The position numbers and the translations under genes were made by a program. The notes below the pieces were generated by a model that was not told where the DNA came from, did not search any database, and saw nothing but the letters and a program-made list of their open reading frames with translations. From Roseiconus lacunae (GTDB lineage Bacteria; Planctomycetota; Planctomycetia; Pirellulales; Pirellulaceae), in assembly GCF_008312935.1 (NCBI RefSeq), contig NZ_VSZO01000007.1, positions 1 to 64,000 on the forward strand: a DNA stretch of 64,000 nt, in the 5' to 3' direction. Every line of letters begins with the position of its first letter. Positions within the stretch are counted from its first letter, which is position 1. Shown here one piece after another: positions 25,362 to 32,895 of this stretch.

Positions 25362-27551
25362 ATGCACGCGAACGAAGCATTAATGACGTTTGCCATTGCA
25401 GCAGCCATCGGTGTTTTGCTGTTTTCGCTGGCGCATCATTTGAAAACGTCAGCCATCGTCATGTTGTTGGGGGGCGGGATCCTAGCTGGTCCGAACGGCC
25501 TCGGAATTGTTCAGCCGGATACGTTAGGAGAGGCTTTGCCGACGATAATCGCGCTGTCAGTGGCGATCATCCTATTCGAAGGAGGCCTGACACTTGATAT
25601 CAATGAGTATCGAAAAGCAAGCCGCGAGATCATCCAATTCTTGACGGTCGGTGTGCTCGTGACGTGGCTCGGGACAGCCACCGCGATCAAGCTGATCTTT
25701 TCTTTCGACTGGTCGTTTTGCCTTTTGGCCGCAAGTTTGGTCATCGTGACCGGGCCGACCGTGATCGGCCCGTTGCTTCATCGCATCCGTGCCCGTCCTA
25801 AAGTGCAAACCATATTGCACTGGGAAGGAGTCTTGATCGACCCCATCGGTGTCTTCATTGCGCTGCTTTGTTTTGAGTATTACGTCAGTTCGAACGCGGC
25901 GGATTCTTGGGCGATCCAAGCGTTTATGCTGCGTTTCGTGGTGGGGAGTTTGATTGGATTGACGTTCGGCTTTTTTCTTGACTTTGTACTTCGTCGATCC
26001 TGGGTCGATGATCGTCAGATCAATATTTTTGTGTTGGCGATGGCGATGTTAAATTTTGCCGTCGCGGACATGCTGATTTCCGAAAGCGGATTGTTAAGCG
26101 TCACGGTCGGGGGGCTTGTACTCGGCATTCGCAGCACGCCACAGCTTCGCGAGATTGTGACTTACAAATCAGAGCTGAAAGACTTTTTGATCGGTCTGCT
26201 CTTCATTTTGCTCGCCGCAAACCTCGACCTATCCGCGTTTTTTGATGCCGGTTGGCGGCTCGTCATCGTGGTGGCAGTCATCATGCTGGTGGTTCGGCCG
26301 GTCAACGTCATGTTGTCGACACTTGGAACACGCCTAAGTTTCAATGAGAAGCTATTCCTGAGTTGGATCTCGCCGCGCGGTATTGTTGCCGCATCGATGG
26401 CGTCTGTTTTCGCACTGTCTTTAAAAGAGATTGGTGCGAGCGAATCGCGATTCGTTGAGACGTTTACGTTCTCGGTAATCGCAGGGACCGTCGTGATCCA
26501 GGGTTTTTCGGCGAGTTTCGTCGGCAAGCTATTAGGCGTCGTACGCCCAGATCCGAATGGTTGGATTATCGTCGGTGCCCACGCAATCGGTCGTCAAGTA
26601 TCGCAGTTCTTGGTCCGACATCATCAACAAGTTGTCTTGATCGACACCAACGCATTGGAAGTGCGGGCGGCGGAGCGCGAAGGACTGACCGCGTTGAACG
26701 AGGACGCGATGTCCCTGAACCCGGACGCCCACCCGGCACTTTATGGCTGCGGAAATCTAATCGCTTTCACCGCCAACCCCGACCTTAACCGAATGTTGTG
26801 TCGACGGTGGTCGGAGATCTTGGAAGGGAAGTCAATTTTGAGATGGGAGCGATCGGGATACCAGACCGACGAAAACCAACACCTGCTCAATGGCGATCGA
26901 ATTTGGGAAGATTTCCCGCTTGATCGTTGGATGCGTCCCTACAGCGAGCCGGCACCGGTACGAAGTCAGCCTAGTGGAGAGAATCCACCGCCAAGCATAG
27001 AGAGTGTCTTGATGATCGCCCGGAACAAGGCCGCGATCGTGACGGCACCGGCCGATATCCGTGATGACGATGTTGAATGGATGATTTTCGATCGTCAAAA
27101 GAGTCAGCAAAGTAATCGCCTACCACTGGAGCCGGAGAACGTCCTCTTCTCCGAATGCGATGATCTGAAGACACTGTACCTCGAAATGCTGCAGCATCTT
27201 GAGAATCAGCTACCGGAATTGGATTCGGCGTCTATGCTCGAATCGATGTGGGAACGCGAAGAGGACTACACCAGCTTGTTGGGCAACGGGATCGCATTGC
27301 CGCACGCTTGGTCTGCCGATATCCAGGAAACGAAACTAGTCATCGCAAGACCGGTGCGTGAAGTTCAGTGCCCATTGACGAATCGTTCAATTGATATCGT
27401 CTTTATGTTGCTCAGCCCCGAAGGTAGTGCCGACGAACACCTCGCGCATCTATCGTATATTGCGAGATTAATTGGCTCGCAAAGCCAGCGGGAGCAGATC
27501 CTTCAGGCCACCGATGCCGCAGATCTTTATCAGCGAATCACGATGAAGTAG
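25362..27551 (+). CDS. CPA-type Na+/H+ (or K+/H+) antiporter fused to RCK and PTS EIIA-like domains
   Basis: From ATG 25362 the protein has 729 residues. Residues 1-390 carry about 11-12 membrane helices of the CPA1 exchanger family (ALSVAIILFEGGLTLDINE, ASLVIVTGPTVIGPLLHR, SWISPRGIVAASMASVF). A TrkA-N/RCK-like domain begins near 395 (WIIVGAHAIGRQVSQFLV) with a partly altered glycine motif. The last 130 residues are a PTS EIIA type-2 domain with the active-site segment GNGIALPHAW, His at about 648. Family knowledge: RCK domains sense nucleotides, and EIIA domains carry phosphate on His, so transport may be tied to carbon or energy state. The TTG at 25326 is a less likely start. It stands alone. 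Confidence 0.87.
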   Translation: MHANEALMTFAIAAAIGVLLFSLAHHLKTSAIVMLLGGGILAGPNGLGIVQPDTLGEALPTIIALSVAIILFEGGLTLDINEYRKASREIIQFLTVGVLVTWLGTATAIKLIFSFDWSFCLLAASLVIVTGPTVIGPLLHRIRARPKVQTILHWEGVLIDPIGVFIALLCFEYYVSSNAADSWAIQAFMLRFVVGSLIGLTFGFFLDFVLRRSWVDDRQINIFVLAMAMLNFAVADMLISESGLLSVTVGGLVLGIRSTPQLREIVTYKSELKDFLIGLLFILLAANLDLSAFFDAGWRLVIVVAVIMLVVRPVNVMLSTLGTRLSFNEKLFLSWISPRGIVAASMASVFALSLKEIGASESRFVETFTFSVIAGTVVIQGFSASFVGKLLGVVRPDPNGWIIVGAHAIGRQVSQFLVRHHQQVVLIDTNALEVRAAEREGLTALNEDAMSLNPDAHPALYGCGNLIAFTANPDLNRMLCRRWSEILEGKSILRWERSGYQTDENQHLLNGDRIWEDFPLDRWMRPYSEPAPVRSQPSGENPPPSIESVLMIARNKAAIVTAPADIRDDDVEWMIFDRQKSQQSNRLPLEPENVLFSECDDLKTLYLEMLQHLENQLPELDSASMLESMWEREEDYTSLLGNGIALPHAWSADIQETKLVIARPVREVQCPLTNRSIDIVFMLLSPEGSADEHLAHLSYIARLIGSQSQREQILQATDAADLYQRITMK

Positions 27552-27765
27552 CGAAGAGACTTTTGTGGTTGTATGACCAAGCGGATTCATCGTTCGAAGC
27601 CCTCCGCTGTCGCTGCAACTCATTCCATGTTCATCGTGGAGGCCACGACGGGAATTTGGGAGCGAATGCGATTAAAAGTTGCATCTGTGATGGCGGCGTG
27701 TTATTCTCGCAACGGATATGCATGTGCAGATGGGGTGGTGTCAGTAGTTTGACGTGTGTTAGCCG

Positions 27766-28908
27766 ATGATTCCGTTAAACGGCCTAAGAGGAGACGTTGC
27801 GTTGTCGCCAGGGACCTCGATCGAATCGCCGAATGGTAAACGTGTCCATGAAAATCGGTGGCGACATCTGCGGCATGGGTTAACGCTGATTGAATTACTG
27901 ACTGTCATCGCCGTTCTCAGTGTCTTAGGTGCACTGCTTTTGCCTGCCGTATCGGAGGCCCGTGAAGCGGCACGACGGATGCAATGTTCCGGAAAAATGA
28001 GGCAAATGGGAGTCGCGCTGCACGCTTACCATGGTGCTCATTCGCGATTTCCGCCCGGTCACCTCGCAGATTTGAAATCTGGCGGCGATGGCCGAAGTTG
28101 GGGATGGGGGACGCTTCTGCTGCCGTTTATTGAACAGCGTTCACTTGCCGATCAGCTTCGTTCGGTAAACCGGTCGTTCGATGAAGTTGCATCGGACGAA
28201 TCTCGTTCGGCGCTTCTACAGACGAACATCGATCTCTATCAATGCCCGTCGGACACCGGAGATAGTCTTTCACATCCCTACCGTTCGATCCTGGTTCCGA
28301 TCACGGTGATGCCCGAATCGAGTTCGTTTGCCGATGGACCGTCGAGTTTGACGACGCCCGATCATGCGGTGAAGCCCCCTCCGCCGCCGCCTCCTCCTCC
28401 GGAGCCGCCACCAGTCGAGCCGCAAATCATCTACGTTGCTATCCGACTTGGGAAATCCAACTATGTCGGATCGATTGGCAGCCGATGGAAAACGGAACGA
28501 AGCGATTGGGACTTAAATGATTTTCGCGGCAATGGGGTATTCGGAAGAAACTCGGACCTGACCATCGCCGAGATTTTCGACGGCATGAGCAACACGCTAG
28601 CGATCGGTGAACGATGCATGCGCAACTATTCGGCGGTGTGGGCGGGTAGTAATTCGTGGCAGGGCTGCGGGTTCGTCGACAATCAAATGATGTTAGGCAC
28701 GGCGTTCTATCCCATAAATGATTCCCCGGTTCGCCAAAACATCGATTGTGATGGTCAGGGTTCCGCGAATTTCAGTAGCTACCATGGCGGCGGAGCGAAT
28801 TTCTTGCTGGCCGATGGTGCGGTTCGTTATCTGACCGAACATATCGACATCCGCGTTTTTCAAAATCTTGCACAGCGTGACGACGGAGAAAAGGTTGGTG
28901 ACTTCTAA
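27766..28908 (+). CDS. DUF1559 pseudopilin (type II secretion-like major pilin)
   Basis: The 380-residue protein has a prepilin-type N-terminal methylation signal, RHGLTLIELLTVIAVLSVLG, after about 37 leader residues, then the DUF1559 body (REAARRMQCSGKMRQMGVAL, SRFPPGH) and the usual C-terminal ending with FLLADGAVRYLTEHID. Planctomycetes have dozens of these; they are thought to be secreted or surface pseudopilins. A Pro-rich loop (eight consecutive Pro, then EPPPVEP) is inserted at about 205-222. The long leader suggests a start downstream of ATG 27766 is possible, but no better ATG is in frame. It overlaps the following lipoprotein gene. Confidence 0.9.
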   Translation: MIPLNGLRGDVALSPGTSIESPNGKRVHENRWRHLRHGLTLIELLTVIAVLSVLGALLLPAVSEAREAARRMQCSGKMRQMGVALHAYHGAHSRFPPGHLADLKSGGDGRSWGWGTLLLPFIEQRSLADQLRSVNRSFDEVASDESRSALLQTNIDLYQCPSDTGDSLSHPYRSILVPITVMPESSSFADGPSSLTTPDHAVKPPPPPPPPPEPPPVEPQIIYVAIRLGKSNYVGSIGSRWKTERSDWDLNDFRGNGVFGRNSDLTIAEIFDGMSNTLAIGERCMRNYSAVWAGSNSWQGCGFVDNQMMLGTAFYPINDSPVRQNIDCDGQGSANFSSYHGGGANFLLADGAVRYLTEHIDIRVFQNLAQRDDGEKVGDF

Positions 28909-29401
28909 GCATCAGTCCGCTCGGTGGGCTTTGATTGTGACGAGCTTGCTTCTGTTTGTGATCTATGGCTGCGCCCAGGACCCCGATCCGAAAACGCTCA
29001 CGACGATGAAGCCGCACGGCCATCATGGCGGACACGCGGCGGCGGTCGCCGGAGACTCCGATATTGAATTGGAGTTGACGCTGGACGAAGAAGGCAGGCG
29101 GATGGTGATCTATGTTCAGGAGTCGGGTGAGCATCAGCCGTATCCGCTACCGGTTGATCAACTGAACGGCAAGTTTGAAAGCCGCGGGGATGTCTTCGAG
29201 GTGAGCTTCCAATCCGATCCACGGTCCGACGAATCACGAGCGCTTTCGTCTCGGTATGCGTTAAGCCTAGACAAGCTACCACAGCAACTTGTCGCCACGA
29301 ATCACTTCGTCTTGAAGCTTTCCTATTCGGTGGAAGGAAACACCTTTAGTGCAGCGATTCCCCATAGCAACGATCACACCCACGAGTATCACCACGATTA
29401 G
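28898..29401 (+). CDS. His-rich lipoprotein
   Basis: From GTG 28898, behind GGAGAAAAGG, 167 residues; the frame is open to TTG 28868. A lipobox VIYGC places the lipidated Cys at about residue 25. Just after it comes HGHHGGH, and the C-terminus ends HSNDHTHEYHHD. The part in between is beta-rich (LELTLDEEGRRMVIYVQE). The two His clusters are likely metal-binding (zinc, copper or nickel), an inference from composition. It overlaps the pseudopilin gene by 11 bases and so is co-transcribed; such pairing of DUF1559 genes with small lipoproteins is common in planctomycetes. Confidence 0.72.
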   Translation: MTSKHQSARWALIVTSLLLFVIYGCAQDPDPKTLTTMKPHGHHGGHAAAVAGDSDIELELTLDEEGRRMVIYVQESGEHQPYPLPVDQLNGKFESRGDVFEVSFQSDPRSDESRALSSRYALSLDKLPQQLVATNHFVLKLSYSVEGNTFSAAIPHSNDHTHEYHHD

Positions 29402-29664
29402 CCATATCGATAGCTGTTCAGCCGCGGAGTGATGCTAAGGGGCAGATAGAAACGGCAGACAGAAAATTTCGGTATAGCCTGCTACTCGAAGGCCGTTGAA
29501 CGAATCGCCGTCGTTTTGATGATCGGACTGACGGTAGTTTCAGGAAAGGAAGACCCACGCCCCGGTACCGTGAAGATACATCGGGGCGCGGCTGGTAGCC
29601 TCTGCATTTACTTAGGCGGAGGCTTGACATTGCTTGACCATGTGTCAGCAGACGACTGAACTGT

Positions 29665-30480
29665 TTACTTCGTAGCTACCTTTCGGCGACGACGTACGAA
29701 AGCCAGCAGTCCGCCAGATGCAAGAAATGTACATGCGGCCGGTTCTGGAACAGCTTGGAAATCAACGAAAAAACGACCCGAATTGCCGTAGGTACCGCTC
29801 AAATCAGCGAGCATAAATTCCGCGGTAAAGACGTCACCAACGTTGGCCGTGTCATCGACCCAGAAAGTCGGTGTGACGGAGAACATTTCATCACCGTCAC
29901 CCAAGTGGAAATCGCCGCCAGGGGCAACCGCAGAGACGGGAGTGTTACCAAAGGCGATATTCAAGCCGGGGGTGGCATTGAGCAACACCATGTGGATGTG
30001 GGCTAGATCGAAATCCGTGTTCCAACGGCCACCCGAGCTATTGTAGATCACGTCATCGACGCCGCTAAGCGAATGAACATTTTGGATGTTCAAGTTGCCG
30101 TATTCCAAGTCCTGGGGCAGCGAACTTGAAAGACCTGAGCGGTAGGTCCCTGCGAAATCGCCCGACCCGGGTTGAAGCGAAATCGGATTCAGGCCCGTGT
30201 AGCTTTCGGGCAGACGGTTATTGGAACTCGTATCGCTCGCGACCGGGGACGAAGCCGGTCCGGTGTACGAGTGCGTGCCGATCCCATGAAAGTGATTTCC
30301 GTGATGGAATAGAAGCGTCAACCGCCCTTCGTTCGTGTTGTATTCCCCGGAGTATGTACCGTACGTGACGGTATCTGCGTCATCAACACCGACATAGTAG
30401 GTGCCGAGTTGAGAGGCATGAGCGGTGGTGCCGATCGCGGCAACGACCAGCAAACCCAATAAACGATTAACCAACGACAT
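29665..30480 (-). CDS. PEP-CTERM protein resembling the All3515 (Zur-repressed) family
   Basis: From ATG 30480 (preceded by an in-frame TTG) 271 residues: signal peptide at about 6-22 (LLGLLVVAAIGTTAHAS), a beta-rich body and the tag VPEPAACTFLASGGLLAFVRRRRK. The segment LTLLFHHGNHFHGIGTHSYT and the overall pattern (PESYTGLNPISLQPGSG) match my memory of the All3515 PEP-CTERM family, which in cyanobacteria is repressed by the zinc regulator Zur. The His cluster fits a metal role. The family call is moderate; the exported PEP-CTERM nature is clear. A divergent His-rich lipoprotein lies 263 bases away. Confidence 0.72.
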   Translation of the reverse strand: MSLVNRLLGLLVVAAIGTTAHASQLGTYYVGVDDADTVTYGTYSGEYNTNEGRLTLLFHHGNHFHGIGTHSYTGPASSPVASDTSSNNRLPESYTGLNPISLQPGSGDFAGTYRSGLSSSLPQDLEYGNLNIQNVHSLSGVDDVIYNSSGGRWNTDFDLAHIHMVLLNATPGLNIAFGNTPVSAVAPGGDFHLGDGDEMFSVTPTFWVDDTANVGDVFTAEFMLADLSGTYGNSGRFFVDFQAVPEPAACTFLASGGLLAFVRRRRKVATK

Positions 30481-30605
30481 CAATTTTTTCCTCGCGTCTT
30501 TTAGCTAGACAAATAGGGAACTTAGTGGGGCAGATCGTCGAGCCACACGGGGACGAAATGCTTTCCGAGTGAACCGTCATAAACGTTACAGTCCACAAGA
30601 GAGAA

Positions 30606-30620
30606 TGTATTGCGAATGCA
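30606..30620. promoter_or_regulatory. Inverted repeat upstream of the PEP-CTERM gene
   Basis: TGTATT-GCG-AATGCA is an imperfect 6-3-6 inverted repeat (one mismatch) about 126 bases upstream of the ATG at 30480. It could be an operator for a Fur/Zur-like dimer, but it does not match a Zur box closely and may be chance. Confidence 0.25.
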
Positions 30621-30735
30621 GTAGGGTTGCAAGTAGAGGGGCTGGGTGAGTGGCCCGCCGTCTGGATGAGGAGCCAAGCGGTCGCGTCGTCGAACGCCGA
30701 TGTCGCTACCCGTCGCGAAGGGAAGTGATCGTGAC

Positions 30736-31047
30736 CTAGCGACCGCGATATTGACTTGGCGAAAGCTGCATGATCTTTCGAAAGCTTCGGCTGAAATACG
30801 CGTGATCGTAGAAGCCACCCGCGTGGGCAACTTCGGAAACCGTCATGTCGGTTTCTAGAAGAATCTTCGCGGCCTGTTCCACGCGAATTCGTACGAGGTA
30901 CTGTCGGGGAGAGGCGCCGAATGCGCGGCGAAACCGGCGTTCGTAATGTCCGACCGAAAGGCCCGCCATCTCGGCCAACTCTTCGGTGGAAAGACATTCT
31001 GCGAAGTTTTCGTGAAGATGGGTGATCACTTTGGCAAAGGCATCCAT
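30736..31047 (-). CDS. AraC-family DNA-binding domain without a sensor domain (possible gene remnant)
   Basis: From ATG 31047 103 residues make a complete AraC-type double helix-turn-helix: LSTEELAEMAGLSVGHYER and the second helix pair with GGFYDHAYFSRSFRK ending LSPSQYRGR. Full planctomycete AraC regulators carry a sensor domain (often PAS-like) before it. The frame upstream to 31179 (GRVPGLLRLIWSGLAIGQ) does not look like such a domain, and no other frame restores it. Either a stand-alone DNA-binding protein or the end of a decayed regulator. It lies 255 bases upstream of the PEP-CTERM gene on the same strand. Confidence 0.6.
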   Translation of the reverse strand: MDAFAKVITHLHENFAECLSTEELAEMAGLSVGHYERRFRRAFGASPRQYLVRIRVEQAAKILLETDMTVSEVAHAGGFYDHAYFSRSFRKIMQLSPSQYRGR

Positions 31048-31179
31048 CGTTTCGCCGAGACCGCGAAAGACGCAGCCAACTCTGACGAAAATCCATAGCA
31101 ACCGTTGTGTGAGCTTCTGACCGATCGCAAGGCCGCTCCAAATCAAGCGTAGAAGTCCCGGCACACGCCCGTTCTGCAT

Positions 31180-31523
31180 TCAAAGTAATACCGACAGGAA
31201 CCAGAATGTCGTGCGACGATCCTTCGGTGTCTTGCAGCGTTCCCCCAATGTTTGGCGTGACACTAAGCAGTTGAACACGAATGATTCGGCTTAGGTCAAT
31301 TCACTCTCACGTTGCCTGTCCTTCTGCATGATGATTGATGGGCCAAGAAAATGCGGACCGGTTTTGGATGGGGGGCGGCTGCTGATCCCAACGTTTCTTC
31401 GCATCTCAGTCAGAGCACGGAAAACCGTTGGAAAGCTGAATCGTTCGCAATTCATACTCCGCCGAGAACGTCCTCGGCGGTGCAATCAAACGTTACCGTT
31501 TCCGTAGAATGTCCCGGACGCTA
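31180..31523. other. Intergenic stretch upstream of the AraC-domain gene
   Basis: About 340 bases. If the AraC gene once had a sensor part, it would have been here; I see no translated remnant. An inverted repeat-rich segment at about 31450-31480 (CGCCGAGAACGTCCTCGGCGG) forms a hairpin of seven or eight pairs after the stop side of the coiled-coil gene. Confidence 0.4.
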
Positions 31524-32714
31524 TTAGCCAAGCTGAAGGAACATCGCAACAGGTGGTCGTTCGGACGTGTTTTTCGGTTTGGGCGTTTGCTTGATCGGAT
31601 AGGTTTCATGTTGGGCAGCAGCGAAGGTCCGTCGTACTTCGGTCCGAAGTGCGATAGCTCGACGGGATACGGATTCAAGTTGCGAGAGCGCTTCACTGAC
31701 AAGATTCGAACCGAGACGGTCGATTGCTTGGTGGATCGTCTGGACTCGGTCGAGTTCGCGTGTCAGTTCTGCTAAGCCCGCGGGAGGTTTGATTTGAAGG
31801 TTCAGCTTTTTCAATAACGGTTGCAGTGCCTTATCAGCTAGCGCCTCAAACGGCTTTAGTACAACGCCGACAATTTGACCGGGCTTTTCCAAAATCTCCC
31901 GGATCGTAAAACGTAGGTACTTTTTCGAGAACGGCAGCTTGATCTTCAGTTCCTTCCCCAGGGTGTTGTCTAGCTTCCCAACTGTCGCTTCGGCGGGCAC
32001 GATTTTCTTTTCGAAGCCCGCCAGCGAATGGCCTACCGATTGATAGGCGGTGAACATTCGGCCGAGTCGATTTACCTGACGAAGGATTGAGACGGTATTC
32101 TCAGTTGCCGTATGCAATACCCGGTTTGCTGACCGAAGCATCGGATTTATCTCGCCGACACATCGATCAACTTTGGAGGAGACGCTCGGGAGACGGCTTG
32201 CTTGTATTGATAGTGACGCTAGTTCACTTCGCCATACTGCAACGCCGTTTCGATACCCGGCGAGTTTTTGACGCCCGCCCATCACGGTTTGCTCGATCGA
32301 AACCAGGCGTTGCTTTAGAGGCTTCAAAACATTGCGTTCGCAGTGATCAGATTTCTTTCGCAGCTCATGAAGTTGCTCATGGATCCGCTGGAGATTCCTG
32401 CTTAGGTTTCTTGCAAACGTTCGCACTTTGGGAATTGATTGGTAGGGCTTCAGTTGATCGATCAGCTTTTCAACACGCCGGTCAAGTGAGCGGATCATTC
32501 CGGACACACGGATTGCCGTGTCCACGCGCCCGCGAGCATCTCGAACGTTGGACTGCAACTCACTTAGTTGAGATTCGAGCGATCGCAGGTCCGTTTGCAT
32601 CCGTCCTAGTTCCGAATCGACTTGCCGGGTCAGAGTCATTTGGGGAGGAATCTTCGACGCTGTCGAAACAGATGCGACAAGGGCGAACATCAAAAGAATG
32701 CTGAAGCGTTTCAT
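31524..32714 (-). CDS. Secreted coiled-coil protein of unknown function
   Basis: The 396-residue protein has a short signal peptide (about 4-19, FSILLMFALVASVSTAS). Residues 30-260 are long amphipathic helices with heptad-like spacing (LGRMQTDLRSLESQLSELQS), likely coiled coils. A basic, hydrophobic stretch at about 255-300 (KYLRFTIREILEKPGQIVGV) could touch a membrane. The family is unknown to me. Two direct 16-base repeats lie just upstream (32741-32772). Confidence 0.68.
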   Translation of the reverse strand: MKRFSILLMFALVASVSTASKIPPQMTLTRQVDSELGRMQTDLRSLESQLSELQSNVRDARGRVDTAIRVSGMIRSLDRRVEKLIDQLKPYQSIPKVRTFARNLSRNLQRIHEQLHELRKKSDHCERNVLKPLKQRLVSIEQTVMGGRQKLAGYRNGVAVWRSELASLSIQASRLPSVSSKVDRCVGEINPMLRSANRVLHTATENTVSILRQVNRLGRMFTAYQSVGHSLAGFEKKIVPAEATVGKLDNTLGKELKIKLPFSKKYLRFTIREILEKPGQIVGVVLKPFEALADKALQPLLKKLNLQIKPPAGLAELTRELDRVQTIHQAIDRLGSNLVSEALSQLESVSRRAIALRTEVRRTFAAAQHETYPIKQTPKPKNTSERPPVAMFLQLG

Positions 32715-32740
32715 GGCTGGGGTACTCGGTGGCTGAACTG

Positions 32741-32772
32741 TCAGTGACTTGACAAATCAGTGATTTGACGAG
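32741..32772. repeat. Two tandem 16-base repeats upstream of the coiled-coil gene
   Basis: TCAGTGACTTGACAAA is followed directly by TCAGTGATTTGACGAG; 13 of 16 bases agree. The pair lies about 27 bases upstream of the start codon at 32714 (minus strand), where direct repeats often mark an activator site. The strand reading is from the plus strand. Confidence 0.5.
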
Positions 32773-32895
32773 TCCGCGGAGGAGATTCGCTCTCACCCGT
32801 CCCTGCGGAATTCAATTCCGAGTGCCTTAAAGAAAACCGAATGGTTTTTGCGTTTGCTTGCCGACAGCAAATTTTTCAGTGCTTGTACTAGCCGT

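Noticed and set aside
29555-29590. GC-rich inverted repeat CGCCCCG...CGGGGCG as a terminator
   Set aside because: The loop is long and no T run follows; it may be chance in GC-rich DNA.
30467-31183. 238-codon minus-strand frame over the AraC gene
   Set aside because: It is in another frame than the well-conserved AraC helix-turn-helix and reads as low-quality Arg/Ser-rich sequence.
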